A stretch of DNA of 64,000 nt from Tetraselmis striata (lineage: Eukaryota; Chlorophyta; Chlorodendrophyceae; Chlorodendrales; Chlorodendraceae), in the NCBI GenBank assembly GCA_006384855.1, contig VCJN01000544.1, forward strand, positions 285,001-349,000, read 5' to 3'. The notes below the pieces were generated by a model. The model was not told the origin of the DNA and ran no database searches. It was given only the letters and a program-made list of their open reading frames with translations. Positions 10,645-22,133 of this stretch are shown here, one piece after another (the stretch's first letter is position 1; every line of letters starts with the position of its first letter). Made by a program: the position numbers and the translations under genes.

Positions 10645-11904
10645 CCTCGGACTTCCCCTTGCACTCCATGCGGAAAGTACAGGAAACCCTGAGCCACCGC
10701 ATTCACACGGTCCGTTTCTCAAAGTTTGCTGCGCGTATGCCCACAAGCGGCCCTGACAGCAACCGCTTCCGAGGCCGCCTCTTACGCGCTGCGACGGCGT
10801 TCCTGGTGACTGATCCTCCAAGTGAGGGTCGCCTTGGTGAAGTCCGTGAGCGTTCCCCTGAGTACTACGATTCCATGTTCCGTGTTGCCGCTTGCCACCC
10901 ATTTGGCCTTCCGGCGGCTCTTGTCCTCTCCCTTGGCGAGCCATGCTCTTGTGCTTCTTGCTCCTTCTCGGTACAAGGTATGCTTTCCCGGTTTGAGGAT
11001 GCTGGCGTGGAGTTCACTCCTTCTACTTGGGCGGTCGCATACGCTGATCACGTGGCACGTTGCTCTGGGGCCGACTCCAATCACGCCGCACACGAGTGGG
11101 CGGCACATGGCCTTTCCGACATTTGCCACGACGTGAAATCCGCGCTGGGCGTGGGTGTCCAGATCCTCACGGACCCGTCGGTGCTTGTTTCTCTCCCGAA
11201 GGGCAGCGACGGGCGGCCTGCCGATGTTGGGCTTTTTGGGTATGGCGGCATCCGCGGGAACACGGTTGCTGTCGATACCACCATTGCCCCTATCCTCGGC
11301 GTGTCAACCTCGGATTTAACGACCGCTTTGCGGGCTGCAGAGCGCCGCAAAATCCAGAAGTGTGACGAGGGTGTCCGAAACGCTGCCGGTATGCTTCGCT
11401 TTGTTCCCTTCGCCGTTTCCGAGTTTGGCTCGCTGGCCCCGCACGCCGAGGCTTTCTTGGTGGAGCTCGCGAAAGCTAGCCAGGCACACACTGGCCAAAA
11501 AATCGGCCAGCTCTTATCTGCGTGGCGCCGCCGTTTCTCCTTGCTCATCAACATAGCACATGCAGACAACGTTCTTGGCGGGGTCGCGGCCGCGCGCGCG
11601 GCACGTGATGGTGCTCCTGCGCCTGCGTCGCGTCGCTCGTCGGCATGTGTTGCTATGACCCGGATCATTGGCTGCAAGCGTCCTCGCCGCAGCTGATAGC
11701 CTACCCCGGGGCGGGGGTTCCTTAAGTTCCTGGCAGCTAAGTGACTTCGTGGTTCCCTTGGCTCTTTCTTGGTTCTTGGCTCCCTGTCCTCCTGCTCGAC
11801 TCACCTTGGTTTCGGGCTTATGTCTCTCTTCCGCTGGCAACCTTTCATGGTTGCTGTTAGTTCTGTTTGTAGTGCGCTTTTGTGAAAGCCCTGATGTAAT
11901 TAAA
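10645..11904 (+). mobile_element. 5'-truncated LINE copy 2
   Basis: Flanked by a 13-bp duplication ATCTATTTAGCCA (10632-10644 and 11905-11917). It ends TGATGTAATTAAAA with no long poly-A. It contains a 345-residue ORF matching the C-terminal part of a LINE polyprotein but lacks the reverse transcriptase core, so it is a truncated dead copy. Copy 1 at 8553 is shorter at the 5' end. Confidence 0.85.
10659..11696 (+). CDS. C-terminal fragment of a LINE polyprotein
   Basis: 345-residue open frame inside LINE copy 2. Residues about 1-130 include a Cys-containing stretch (GEPCSCASCSF), then HVARCSGADSNHAAHEWAAHG, then the block GRPADVGLFGYGGIRGNTVAVDTT. A PAD...VDVT-type block followed by a helical, basic tail is common at the C-terminus of algal, fungal and invertebrate non-LTR retrotransposon proteins. 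I cannot say whether it is a nuclease remnant. No YxDD reverse transcriptase motif is present. The frame is open because the copy is recent; the ATG here is probably not a natural start. Confidence 0.6.
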   Translation: MHSMRKVQETLSHRIHTVRFSKFAARMPTSGPDSNRFRGRLLRAATAFLVTDPPSEGRLGEVRERSPEYYDSMFRVAACHPFGLPAALVLSLGEPCSCASCSFSVQGMLSRFEDAGVEFTPSTWAVAYADHVARCSGADSNHAAHEWAAHGLSDICHDVKSALGVGVQILTDPSVLVSLPKGSDGRPADVGLFGYGGIRGNTVAVDTTIAPILGVSTSDLTTALRAAERRKIQKCDEGVRNAAGMLRFVPFAVSEFGSLAPHAEAFLVELAKASQAHTGQKIGQLLSAWRRRFSLLINIAHADNVLGGVAAARAARDGAPAPASRRSSACVAMTRIIGCKRPRRS

Positions 11905-11917
11905 ATCTATTTAGCCA

Positions 11918-12518
11918 ATGCTTGAGCCAAACAGTTACATGAGCTAGCTGCAAAAGGCGATTACGAAACCACCCGAAAAGGCAATAGAATACGTCTACAT
12001 CTGTATATAGCCATCTTACTACATGGTAGGGTAGGGTACTACTGTTGCTGGCCTTACGCGGAATACCGCAGTAGTATCAGTAGTACCTCGTTCGATGTAA
12101 TCCTTATCTTTATACTATTGTAAATATAAATCAATGAACTAATTTTGGTCGTCGTACATATAGCGACTAGTAGCATCTATCTAAATTATAGTATTATGTG
12201 TATTATCTCTGTCTCCATTATAATAGCCGCTAGTAGGAATATTCGTCGAATCCAGCGTGTGCACAGACCGAGCAGGCGCCGGTGGTACGCGTGTGCTGCC
12301 GTGCGGCGATACAGGGTATTAGTATTGTCCCGTGCGGGCGAGCCTTCCGCGGGCGGGCCGTCGCGTCATATTTCGTCGCTCGTGCGCAGCCTGCCTGATG
12401 TTACGAATTTTCGCGTCGTCCGACTGGATATGTCACGCTGCGCAGACCTGCATGGAATTACTTCCGCAACTCGCTTCATTTTCAGCGTCGTCCTATGCGG
12501 AGGGGTAAGACAGCCACC
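11918..12518. other. Upstream region of the cation ATPase
   Basis: Holds the promoter and 5' UTR of the ATPase gene. 11935-11990 is related to the dispersed repeat seen at 23019, 24237 and 24658 (CATGAGCTAGC followed by AAGGCGAT). No TATA box could be chosen with confidence. Confidence 0.4.
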
Positions 12519-15500
12519 ATGGCGCAATCTCACGAAGACACTAAGGATCACAAGCACTACCACCTTATGGCCCCTCAGGAGGCCTACGACATTGTTGGCG
12601 GTACTGAAAAGTCGAGCGAGGAGTGGGTGAGTAGTCAGCGCGAAAAGTATGGCGAGAACAAGCTCAAGGAGGCCGAGACCCGATCGCTTCTGGCAGTCAT
12701 CGTCAGCAACTTCCTTAACCCCGTCACTGCCATCCTCGGCGCCGTCCTCGTCCTTGCGTGCATTCTCGAGGAGTGGATCGAGGCTGTCGTGGTGGTGCTG
12801 GTTATCCTGCTCAATTCCACCATATCCATCGTTCAGGAGTACAAGTCCGAGCAGAGCATGGACGCCATCCGCCACCTCGGCGGGGCCACGAACACTACTG
12901 TCATCCGCGACGGACGCGCCCAGCAGATCCCCCTCACCGACGTTGTCGTGGGCGACATTGTCGAGATGAAACAAGGAGACGTCGTCCCCGCGGACGTGCG
13001 CCTCATGGAGGTGCGCTCCTTCGCGAAAGAGCACTCAGAGCAGGCAGCACAAAACAATTGCAGTGGCATCTGTACGCATCACCACACACTATGCATGCGA
13101 GCGATTAGACGATTCCCAACATCGTCTCGTATTATCTCGCATCGGCTGCGGAACCGCCCCCTGCCTTACAGTCGCTCCGGCTCTTCGGAGCGACCCTTGA
13201 CTACAACTGCTATGGTTCCCTGGATTGAGTGCGCCGAGTCTGAAATTCTAGGTTCTGACGCTGCTCAAATCCTTTGGCACTGCAGTTGAGTCGCCTGGAG
13301 GTGGACGAGGCCGCCCTTACTGGCGAGAGCGTGCCTGTCGTCAAGACCTTGGCGGCCCTGCCTCACCCTAAAGATCCCGACGAAGATATCGCCGTCGGCG
13401 ATCGCACCAACATGGCATTCCGCCAGACCAGCGTCGCCCAAGGCAGCGGCCGAGGTCAGTGGCCGCCCTCCACGCAGCCGCTCATCCCCGCCTTCCCGCG
13501 GACCCCAGCAGAACCCGCACTTCAGAATTTCCCTCAGACCAGCAAATTCGCTTCGTGACTCAAAACAGTGCCGCGCGATGTGCTATGCTCGTCCAACGAA
13601 CAGTGCATGCATCCACTCTCTAGATGCCGTATCCATTGCGGTTACATGGTATTCCATTGATTTCCTCCCAACTCTTGCCGCTTCCTTGGTTCGGCTGCGC
13701 AGGTGTCGTTGTGTTGGTCGGTGAGGAGACAGAGATTGGCAAGATTGCAGAGCGTCTCGCAGGTGGCACCAGCAAGAAGACTGCCCTGACCGTCACCATG
13801 GAGAAGCTCATGTACTTCCTCGTACTGGTCGGCCTCGTCTTCGGTACGTTACCCCCAAAAGACTTGCTGGCGGTCGCACCATTTGCCAGTGATAGAATAA
13901 TAAAGATGTTTTGTAATTGCCATCCAACGCTGTAGTTAGTCCTTAATCCTTGCCTTGGGGCTGCCTTCTCTCGCAACGTGCAGCCATATTCATCTTCTGG
14001 GCTTTCGACTGGGACGTCACCGACCAGGCTCTGCTCTACGCCTCTGCCACCCTGGTCGCCATCTTACCTGAGGCTGCCATCGTGCTCATCACCGTCACCA
14101 TGGCCATCTCCGTGAAGCGCATGGCGGCGGCCAACGCCATCGTACGCAAGATGACTGCCCTCGAACAGCTGGGAAAGGTGACGGACATCTGCTCAGACAA
14201 AACTGGCACCCTCACTGAAGGTGCGCCAACCCCCACCCCTATCATGTATCGACAGACGCCTTCCGTGAGTGAATTCATACAGCCATGGAGTCGGGACGAT
14301 AAGAAACCATGACCATTAGTTAACATCAGCATACTTTCAATGGGTACTGTATAGGCATTTCGTATATGGGGGGCGAGGCACATATAACCTTTAGTATAAC
14401 CCTCAAATCGGGGTTGCATGCAATGTATGGGGACATACGCCACTGATCTGCTATAGCTTCGTCCACATTTAGCATCTGGCAAGCAGGGCGGCGTTATTTG
14501 CAGTGTACTAATCACTTTGTTGGCACTCTTATTGATACAATAAATCCTAATGGGGTTTTAGGCCAAGCTTGGTGAGAGGATTTTGGGAAACCCCGTAGAT
14601 GTAAAATGCACGGTGCTGAATGCGGCGATATTTGTCCTGTGGCCTGCAGGCAAGATGCGCCCCGCAAAGTTGGTGCTGTGCCAGCCCAATGGCGACCCGC
14701 TGTACACGCTCACGCCTCAGGGCCCGGCCAACAGCCGCAAGGCTGAGTGGTCCACCCCTCTGACTGACCTGGAGGGCGAGGGCCCCACCACCATGGGCGA
14801 CGCCCTGCGCGCGCTCGTGCTGTGCAGTAGCACCAGCATGGTGCAGGTTGGCGGGGAGGACTCGGATGACTTGGAGGGCCACGGCTCGCCCACCGAGCTG
14901 GCAATGATGGAGATGGCATGGAAGATCACCTACGGCATGAAAGATGTCGTGCCCAACATAGATGCCGCCAAGAAGGGCTACAAGATGCGCGGCACCTTTG
15001 ACTTTGACTCCATGACCAAGACCATGAGCACCGGCTGGTTCCATGCTGAGAGCGGCACGAGCCTGGTGGCCGTGAAGGGTGCGCCGGAGTCCATCCTGCC
15101 CCGCTGCGGCAACCATCCCGATGCCAGCTCCGACCTGATGAAGATTATGGACGATCTCGCTTCCGATGGCCTGCGCATGCTGGCTGTCGCGCAGCGCACC
15201 GACATGGACCTGTCCGCGGAGGGCGCCGACATCACCTCCATGGAGCGTGACCAGGTCGAGCACAACCTCCGTCTGCTCGCGCTCTGCGCGGTCCGTGACC
15301 CGCCCAAGCAGTCTTCCATAACGGCCGTCACGCATTGCTTCTCCGCCGGCATCGTCGTCCGTATGCTCACCGGCGATCACCCTGCGACGGCAGGGGCTAT
15401 TGCCAAGGAGATTGGCATTATTCCCGAGGGCCAGGCCGCCAAGGGCACCGTCACCACTGGACCCAAGATGGACTCCATGACAGATGAGGAGCTTGACGAG

Positions 15501-16541
15501 CTCGATGACCTGCCGCTGATTGTGGCGCGCTGCTCCCCGGAGAGCAAGGTGCGCATGGTGGAGGCACTGCACCGCCGGGGCAAGGTTGTGGCCATGACGG
15601 GTGATGGCGTCAACGACTCTCCCTCCATCAAGGAGGCCGACATTGGCATTGCCATGGGCATCACCGGCTCGGACGTCACCAAGGGCGTTGCGGACATTGT
15701 GCTGGCAGACGACAACTTCGCCACCATCGTGTCCGCTGTGCAGGAGGGCCGCCGTATCTTCGCATCCATCAGCAACTTCGTGATGCACCTGCTGAGCGGA
15801 AACATGGCCGAGGCCGTGGTGCTCATGCTCTCCCTGGGCTTCGTCATTGACGGCCAGGGGAACCCCATTTTCGTGCTCAGCCCCATTGCGATCTTGTTCA
15901 TCAACACTGCCACGGGCTCCGGCCCCGCCATCGGTATCGCCATGGACGACTGCGCGCCTGACTTGATGAAGCGCCCCCCGGTGTCCCACAGCATCTTCAC
16001 CAAGGAGACCGTCATGGACTGCTTTGTGTATGGCTGGCTGATGGGCGGCTTCTCCCTGGCTGCGTTCTGTCTGTACATATGGGTCTACGAGGACGGCAAC
16101 ATGGGCACCAACTGCAACACCAGTGAGGGCACTAACTGCGACGACGTGCTGCATGCGCGCGGATGCTCCTTCCTGGCGCTCAACACCCTGCTGCTGTTGC
16201 ACGCGTACAACTGCCGCCACCAGCGCATGCCTTTCTGGAAATCCCCGCTCGGCAACAAGGTCCTGCTGGGTTCTCTCATCATCGGCACCCTCGTTTGCGT
16301 GCCATTGCTCTACGTGCCCTACCTCAACACAAAGGTGTTCAAGCACAGGGGCGGCTCGTGGGAGTGGGGCATGATTGCTGCCATGAGCGTGGCGTTTATG
16401 ATGCTGTGCGAGTTCTACAAGCTCGTGAAGAGGCTGACGATGCCGCCGCTGATGAACTACGTTGCGGACTCAAAGGTGGACGTCCAAGTGGACTCCGCTG
16501 CGTCTGGAATGGCGTCCAGCGCCAGCGAGCCCGAGGCTTGA
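12519..16541 (+). CDS. ENA: P-type cation ATPase, ENA (P2D) type Na+/K+ efflux pump
   Basis: Five exons: 12519-13010, 13286-13454, 13703-13843, 13984-14220, 14650-16541 (TGA), 976 residues, all GT-AG. The ATG lies in a strong context (CCACCATGG). It is a membrane pump using ATP to export monovalent cations. Motifs in order: N-terminal cytosolic segment, M1-M2, the actuator loop with ALTGESVP spanning the exon 1-2 junction, M4 with LPEAAIVLITVTMA, the phosphorylation site CSDKTGTLTEGK (exon 4-5 junction), KGAPES in the nucleotide domain, and the hinge TGDGVNDSPS, then the C-terminal M5-M10 set. DKTGTLTxGKM and the M4 sequence resemble fungal, moss and protist ENA pumps more than SERCA or Na/K-ATPase. 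Length is typical. Substrate (Na+ versus K+) cannot be told from sequence alone. Confidence 0.9.
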
Positions 16542-17546
16542 GCGGGAGCCTGGCAGGGGAAATGACCAGGGACAACAGTTGCGGGGGAGGCTATTGATGC
16601 CTGCCAAGCAGTGTTGCAGTCTTTGTAGAATCTCTTAGTAGCGTACTGGGTACTGTACGTAGTCTCGTGGAAATGTATACTACATGTGAATTATACCTAC
16701 CGTCATCAATGGCTCACCTCACCGGCTCGGAAAAGTCGGAAATACGGATGCTGGGGGTCGCGAGGTTGTAGCGTGCAGGCGCGACCGCTGCGCACGCGCA
16801 CTGGAGTGCGCTGCGCCGGGCAACAAAAGCGAATCTGGTGCTAGCGGCTGCGGAGATTTTGCCCGGCGCGGCAGCTCCCTGAGCAGTGATGGCTCAGCAA
16901 GAGCTCTTACCATGGAGGCGATACTCTCACGTCCGCTACACATCTAGTTTTGACGAAATGTATACTTCTGTGCACGTAAAATTGTAGGATGCAACATTTC
17001 TGCCAAATGAAGCCATCATGCCCACTTGCCGCTGGACGGGGCTTCAGGAGTATGCGTGATACGATCGGCCTACTCACCATGTTGTATTACTCTGCAGCGG
17101 AGCAATCTTCGCCATCCTTGCTGAGCTGTCCTCATTGGGGCATCGTTTCAGTATGGTGACATTGGCTGAGAATGCAGCCGCAGCTCAAAAGAGCTACCAC
17201 AAATGTGAATCGATGCATATTGATCGTGTTCAACGTCATTGTCCTCGTCGTTACGTGACATGATGTAGTATGAAAAATGATGTGTATGAACTTTTATGAA
17301 AGTGGATAGTATTGAGTCAAAATTTATGTGCACGATAAGTTTGGCAATATGCATCCGCGTGTATACATGAGTGTGCTTAGTCCATAAATAATGCATAGAA
17401 GTTAGGCTTACATCATGAGGAAAGTCTATCATGGAGTGCTTGATCTGAGTATGTGGTTGTGTGATCTCTGCAAGAGGACATGGCTCCCGAAGCAGTCGAA
17501 AAAATGAAATTTATGAGCTGGCATATTAACTCGGGCTGACACGGCG
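16542..17546. other. Intergenic 3' of the ATPase, no gene seen
   Basis: The ATPase 3' UTR, then AT-richer sequence. No exon, RNA gene or clear repeat seen on either strand. Confidence 0.4.
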
Positions 17547-17823
17547 CACCCGTGCCTCACCAAATCCCACGCGACTCGGACCATATCCCACCCACAATCC
17601 CTAAGGGGGCATGTCCACATAGAACTTAACAGATATGTAGCGCGCGTACGGTATGTCCTGTACCCGTACAAGAGCCGCCCGAAACCCACCCCCGAATCGG
17701 CCACAGCAGCTCACAGCAGTTCACACGACATACACGAGAACCTCTCTACCACCACCCATGCTCCCTTAGGGATTGTGAGTGGGGTATGGTCCGAGTCGCG
17801 TGGGATTTGGTGAGGCACGGGTG
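17547..17823. repeat. Long inverted repeat, 67-bp arms with ~143-bp loop
   Basis: The left arm 17547-17613 is a near-perfect reverse complement of the right arm 17757-17823 (CCCGTGCCTCACC against GGTGAGGCACGGG at the outer ends; CCCTAAGGG against CCCTTAGGG at the inner). Transcripts would fold into a long hairpin. It could be a MITE remnant or a small-RNA source. No TSD was found. Confidence 0.8.
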
Positions 17824-18362
17824 AAGAATCGTGCGATTCGGCCCGTGTGTCACCTCCCCAATAACGTGTAATTCCGCTATAAAGATACCGGTCACTCCAT
17901 CGGCTCCCGGTGTACCTACAGGCAGGCAATCCGTTCCGTACTGGACTCTATTGCTAGCATATGGGTATAGTGGCCGTGGTAGTCGTAGGTAGATGGATGG
18001 CGCGTCGACCACTCATCTACGGGTGGTGGTTGACCGGCCCCTCATTCAGCCCGTTTATCTAATATAGGCTCAAAAATACGGGGGGAGATGGGCACCGTGC
18101 ACCGCGCACTGACCACCTCATGGGCCACTCATGGGATCTACCGCACCCCTAGGAGCTAGGCCATGGGAGGGTACATGTGCGGCGGGCTAAGTAGTACAAG
18201 CTGCGGGTGGAAGGGGATGTCTATGCGGGAGGGGGTCGAGAGCGCGGAAAATCCGAGTGGGTCGGTCACGTCGGCGTGCCGGCATCGACCGAGATTGACC
18301 GCAAACTTACCAGCGAGCGTCACCTCCGCGTACTGTATGTGCCTCTACTAGTGCTCATACAA
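17824..18362. other. No gene seen
   Basis: Short ORFs only, none with recognisable features. Confidence 0.3.
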
Positions 18363-18403
18363 TCGATACCCTGTAAAAGTAAAGTAAAGTTCGATACCCT
18401 GTA
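18363..18403 (-). mobile_element. Tail-only SINE insertion, 15 bp with 13-bp TSD
   Basis: The sequence TCGATACCCTGTA occurs at 18363-18375 and again at 18391-18403. Between the copies are just 15 bases (AAAGTAAAGTAAAGT), the reverse complement of the SINE tail repeat. This is what target-primed insertion would leave if it stopped after copying only the 3' tail. Confidence 0.72.
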
Positions 18404-18566
18404 TTTCCGAAAACGCGAGTTCCACAAGATAGGACGGTTTCTTGAATCGGGGGCACATGGGGCACCGTACCTCTAGCTCAATGTTTGCATAGCATCCCTA
18501 TGAGATAGGCTATGGACCTAGCCGATTTCCAGGGCAGGTGGTGCCCGTTCGGCTCGGGCATGAGGC

Positions 18567-18592
18567 CGTGAGCCCCCCCCCCCCCCCCCCCT
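18567..18592. repeat. C homopolymer
   Basis: C-run at about 18571-18590 in otherwise non-coding DNA; no exon seen next to it. Confidence 0.6.
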
Positions 18593-19049
18593 CCATGACG
18601 AACGGGCACTGCCGGTCCGCAGTGGCGGCCGACAGGATGCCGTTTTCGTGCACTGCTACGCAGCACACGAGCGAAACATACCGGGAAATAAACGATACAC
18701 TATTCTAGAGTACTAAACGATGTACCGCGAAATTCGCATCATTGCGCGAATTCGCATTGCGCATCTCCGATTAGGCAACACCTGGGTGCGTCGTGGAAAG
18801 GCCGGCATTGCCTTGGGGCTGTGTCCCACACAGTCACCGGAAAACCCTAGAACGTCGCACATCGTCCTCACCTGTGCTTGCCGTCCCACACAGTCTATTG
18901 TAGTATTACTAGTTTTACCGTTTCAGCCCGGTAAACACTATTGTACACCTTATTCTGTGCCCGGGTCAAAAGGCCGCAACTCCTGGACGTCGTGCACTCA
19001 ATAGTCCCGCATTAGTGCATGCGATTTGCAGTGGTGTGTGTTGCTTGCA

Positions 19050-19300
19050 CTCTGAAGCATGGAGTGGCCAAGCAAAAATATCCAAACCTCACGAGAAGTT
19101 GACAAAAGCTGACCAAAGTTATTGAAGCATGGATCGGCTTGCTTGCTCCGTCATTGCGCCAAGCATGAAATCCAAATCTGACTAGAACTTGACCAAGTTG
19201 AGAAAATTTGAGGCATGGACTGGCCTGCTCCGGCATTGCGCTAGGCAAAAAACCCAAAGTTGACCGAAAGCTGACGAAATATGACAAAAGGCAAATCACG
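19050..19300. repeat. Diverged tandem/dispersed repeat array
   Basis: About three imperfect units of roughly 80 bp containing GAAGCATGGA, CATTGCGCCAAGC and AAGTTGACCGAAAGCTGA. A related array is at 21118-21275. No coding potential. The sequence is tract-like and its source is unknown. Confidence 0.6.
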
Positions 19301-21117
19301 ACGCAGCTAGAATGGTGCGTTTTTTGTGAGATAGCCCAATTACGCGATATCGCTCGGGTGCATATCTCAGTACGTTCCGCTGTGCACACCATCCGTGCGA
19401 TACTCGCAGTGATATTCTCGGTTGAACACTGCTGCGACTGCTCCGTCATGCTCGAGGGCGCCCGGAAACGGCCGAGGACCTTGCTGCAGCTCATCAGCAC
19501 CTCTGCGCCCTACATGCGCTTAGAGAAGGGGGCACCGCCCCGGCCGTCTCACCGAGCCGAGACATGGCCGTTCGTTAAACTAGTTGAAAGAATTCCTAGC
19601 CATACCGGTTTAGGGTTTTTAAAACCTAAACCAGACCCCAAGGGTTGCCGCACGAGGTCAGAGATCACGCTGAGATGCGCCCCCGATGGCGCCCCACGGC
19701 GCCCCGCACCCGCGACATGCGCGGCTATTTCCTCTCGTCGCCCGGAAATACGACCTCGCCTTAGACTCTCGCGGGCGAGAGATTAAGGCTTGCCGATATA
19801 TCCAACCGTTGCGCTCAGCAGGTAGGTCTCATAGCTACCCGGAGAGTCCCCGAACGCTGTCGTTGACCCCCATCCGTGGCTGGGTCATGTGTGTTTTCTT
19901 CGGCACGGCCCGGATTAGTGGGGTTTCAACCACCCCGTGCACCACAACACCCCCACGCCCCGGCTTAGCGCTATCCCACAAACAAGCTGAAAGAGGTTAT
20001 AGGTACGGTCAATGGCTCCCCCTGGAGCCCTTCAGCTCCCGGCCTAGTGCGATGGTGATGGTGCCCCCCACTGCGTCGCGCATCAACCAGCAAACCGGAA
20101 AATATTTTCTGAATAACCGACTCGCGTCACACACGGACGCGCCGCCGAGCGACATACTCTTAGATAGCCAGCAAGATTACGTAGGGGGTAGGTATGGTCC
20201 CAAGCATGTAGGCAGGAGCTGCGGGCCATACAAGCTTAACGTGTCGTCACGCACGAGTGGGAGCCAGTAGGGCGTCCCGAGCGACTCGATAGTTTCCGAG
20301 ATCGGGCGGCGGCTTCGGCGTCCTCTGGTGAGTCAATGCGCAAGCACCCGGCCCATCAACCGGCCTCAGCCCAAGCCTTAGTCATAAGAGGCCCGGGGAC
20401 TACTCACATGGGCCTCAAGACGAGCCAACTTGTGCTCACCTCGAGGTCAATGGCAGCTACCCCAATGGGTAGGGCGTGGGTGGGGCGGGCGGTAGTGGTT
20501 GGGGCGGGATTTGTTCGGGTCATTTCGTATACGTTTCGGTTATCGCTACATGACCTCGAGTAGTCGTAAATGACAAGGAATAATGTACTACTGGCCGTGC
20601 CGTGAAATGAGAATAAATTCGACGGATTGGAACATATATCGGGCATATGTATCTCTCACAAATTGTATTAGAGCTCAATTCGTTTAGCGTAACGCCAGGT
20701 TCCTTCATTATGTGCATATTCTCATTGACATATCACACTTGATGGGAAAGAGCATGGTTTGCACAGCATTCATCCAAATATACATAATTTGAATGCACGA
20801 TCGGAGTACTATGACAAATAAACATTTTTCAGAGATATGCTTGTTTCCCCTTTTACTCCGGCACCGCTTTATTAATATCTACTTTTGACCCTCGTACAGA
20901 AACGTATGACTTCAAAGGGTTTGCTTTGCAATTGATTGATTTATGCGCATATACATATTGTACAATTTTACACAGCTCATCACCATTTGCAAACAATTGC
21001 AATGTACAACCAAGCAACACGTATGCATATACATGTAAATAATGTGTTCATGATGTTCGATTAAAGAAAACAAAGAAATACCTGCGCTCCGGAGCCTGGA
21101 ATGGCTAGCTATATGGC
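19301..21117. other. Gene-poor stretch
   Basis: Open stretches exist on the plus strand (19208-19786, 19686-20270) but overlap in different frames and show no recognisable domain. A TTTAGGG-containing palindrome sits at 19608-19633. From about 20570 the sequence becomes AT-rich. No gene supported. Confidence 0.35.
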
Positions 21118-21275
21118 ATAGAGCCAAGCAAAAATCCAAAGTTGATCCACAGTTGATCCGAAGTAGGTTGGCCAAAGTTGAAGCATGGACTGGCTTATTA
21201 CTTGCTCCCGCATTGCGCCAAGCAAAATAATCCAATGAAGTTGACCGAAAGCCGACCAATTATGGAACAAATGCA
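21118..21275. repeat. Second copy of the GTTGACC-type repeat
   Basis: Shares CAAAGTTGA, GAAGCATGGACTGGCTT, GCATTGCGCCAAGCAAA and GTTGACCGAAAGC with 19050-19300, with small indels. Confidence 0.6.
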
Positions 21276-21686
21276 AACGAGAATAAACGACACACTGTTC
21301 CCGGGTAAGTTGCATCCATCGCGCGCAGTTGGGCAGTAGCACTTGTTGTGTTGTCCGAAAAACATTGATTGGTCTTTGCATGTGCCTCTGCGTGGAGCCC
21401 ATTCCTCATCCCGGCAAAATTGCTTCACTAGATGCAACGTATGCCGTGCAACAACAACAATAACTCAATTACTCTAGGCGATGACAATGCTGTCAAGTGG
21501 CGGGGGCAAACGGAAGGGGGGGCGCATCACCTCACAGACGTTGAAATACGTCGTAGTAAAACTAGCGTGGCGGAGCGCGGGTGGCGCAGTGACTCGGGTG
21601 TCCACCGTGTTTAAGGTTTTAAGGTTTCACACGCAATCAGTCGGCACACACATGCCAAATTATGCTCAGCAATACAAACATCACAG

Positions 21687-21866
21687 TCAACGACTCACCT
21701 GGCGGGGGCAAGACAACGCAAGATTGTCAACATAACATCCGAGCATGTCGCCGTCGGACCGAACTCCGCCGCCTTGCTTCATCCACGACGGCCTGAACTG
21801 CTGCACGTTGTCGATGATGACGCTCACGCATACTAACAGAACGGCACCAATCAGTTTCATGGGCAT
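21687..21866 (-). CDS. Small ORF with signal-peptide-like start (doubtful)
   Basis: The minus strand from ATG at 21866 encodes about 59 residues beginning MPMKLIGAVLLVCVSV, a hydrophobic stretch like a signal peptide, followed by a soluble segment with Cys. No further exon was found and there is no homology I recognise. It may be chance. Confidence 0.2.
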   Translation of the reverse strand: MPMKLIGAVLLVCVSVIIDNVQQFRPSWMKQGGGVRSDGDMLGCYVDNLALSCPRQVSR

Positions 21867-22099
21867 GGTGGGGGTGGTTGATGTGAGAGTGGGTGTTGTG
21901 ATGCCCAATTAATGGCGGCCCGCGGCCAGGGTTTGGCGGCGGGTATAGTAGTGTGTCAAATGGAGCCTCTATAACCGACGTGGCGCCGCCAAGGATAGCG
22001 CGCACGCAAACACGGGCCAGGTGCGGCCGAACGTGTCGCTGCGGCTTTTCCAATAAAGTATTAGGTACTGTTTGGGATTGAGCATCTTGTGTTGCCGCC

Positions 22100-22102
<3 letters not shown>

Positions 22103-22133
<31 letters not shown>
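22103..22133. repeat. 31-nt poly-C run
   Basis: Uninterrupted C homopolymer outside any gene I can support. It may mark an unrecognised plus-strand intron. Confidence 0.85.

Noticed and set aside
14547..16346. 599-codon open frame on the minus strand
   Set aside because: It lies wholly antisense to the last exon and intron end of the ENA-type ATPase; its His/Val/Gly-rich composition is the shadow of the GC-rich coding strand.
18375..18390. Simple AAAGT microsatellite
   Set aside because: A microsatellite would not be bounded by an exact 13-bp duplication; SINE-tail insertion explains it better.
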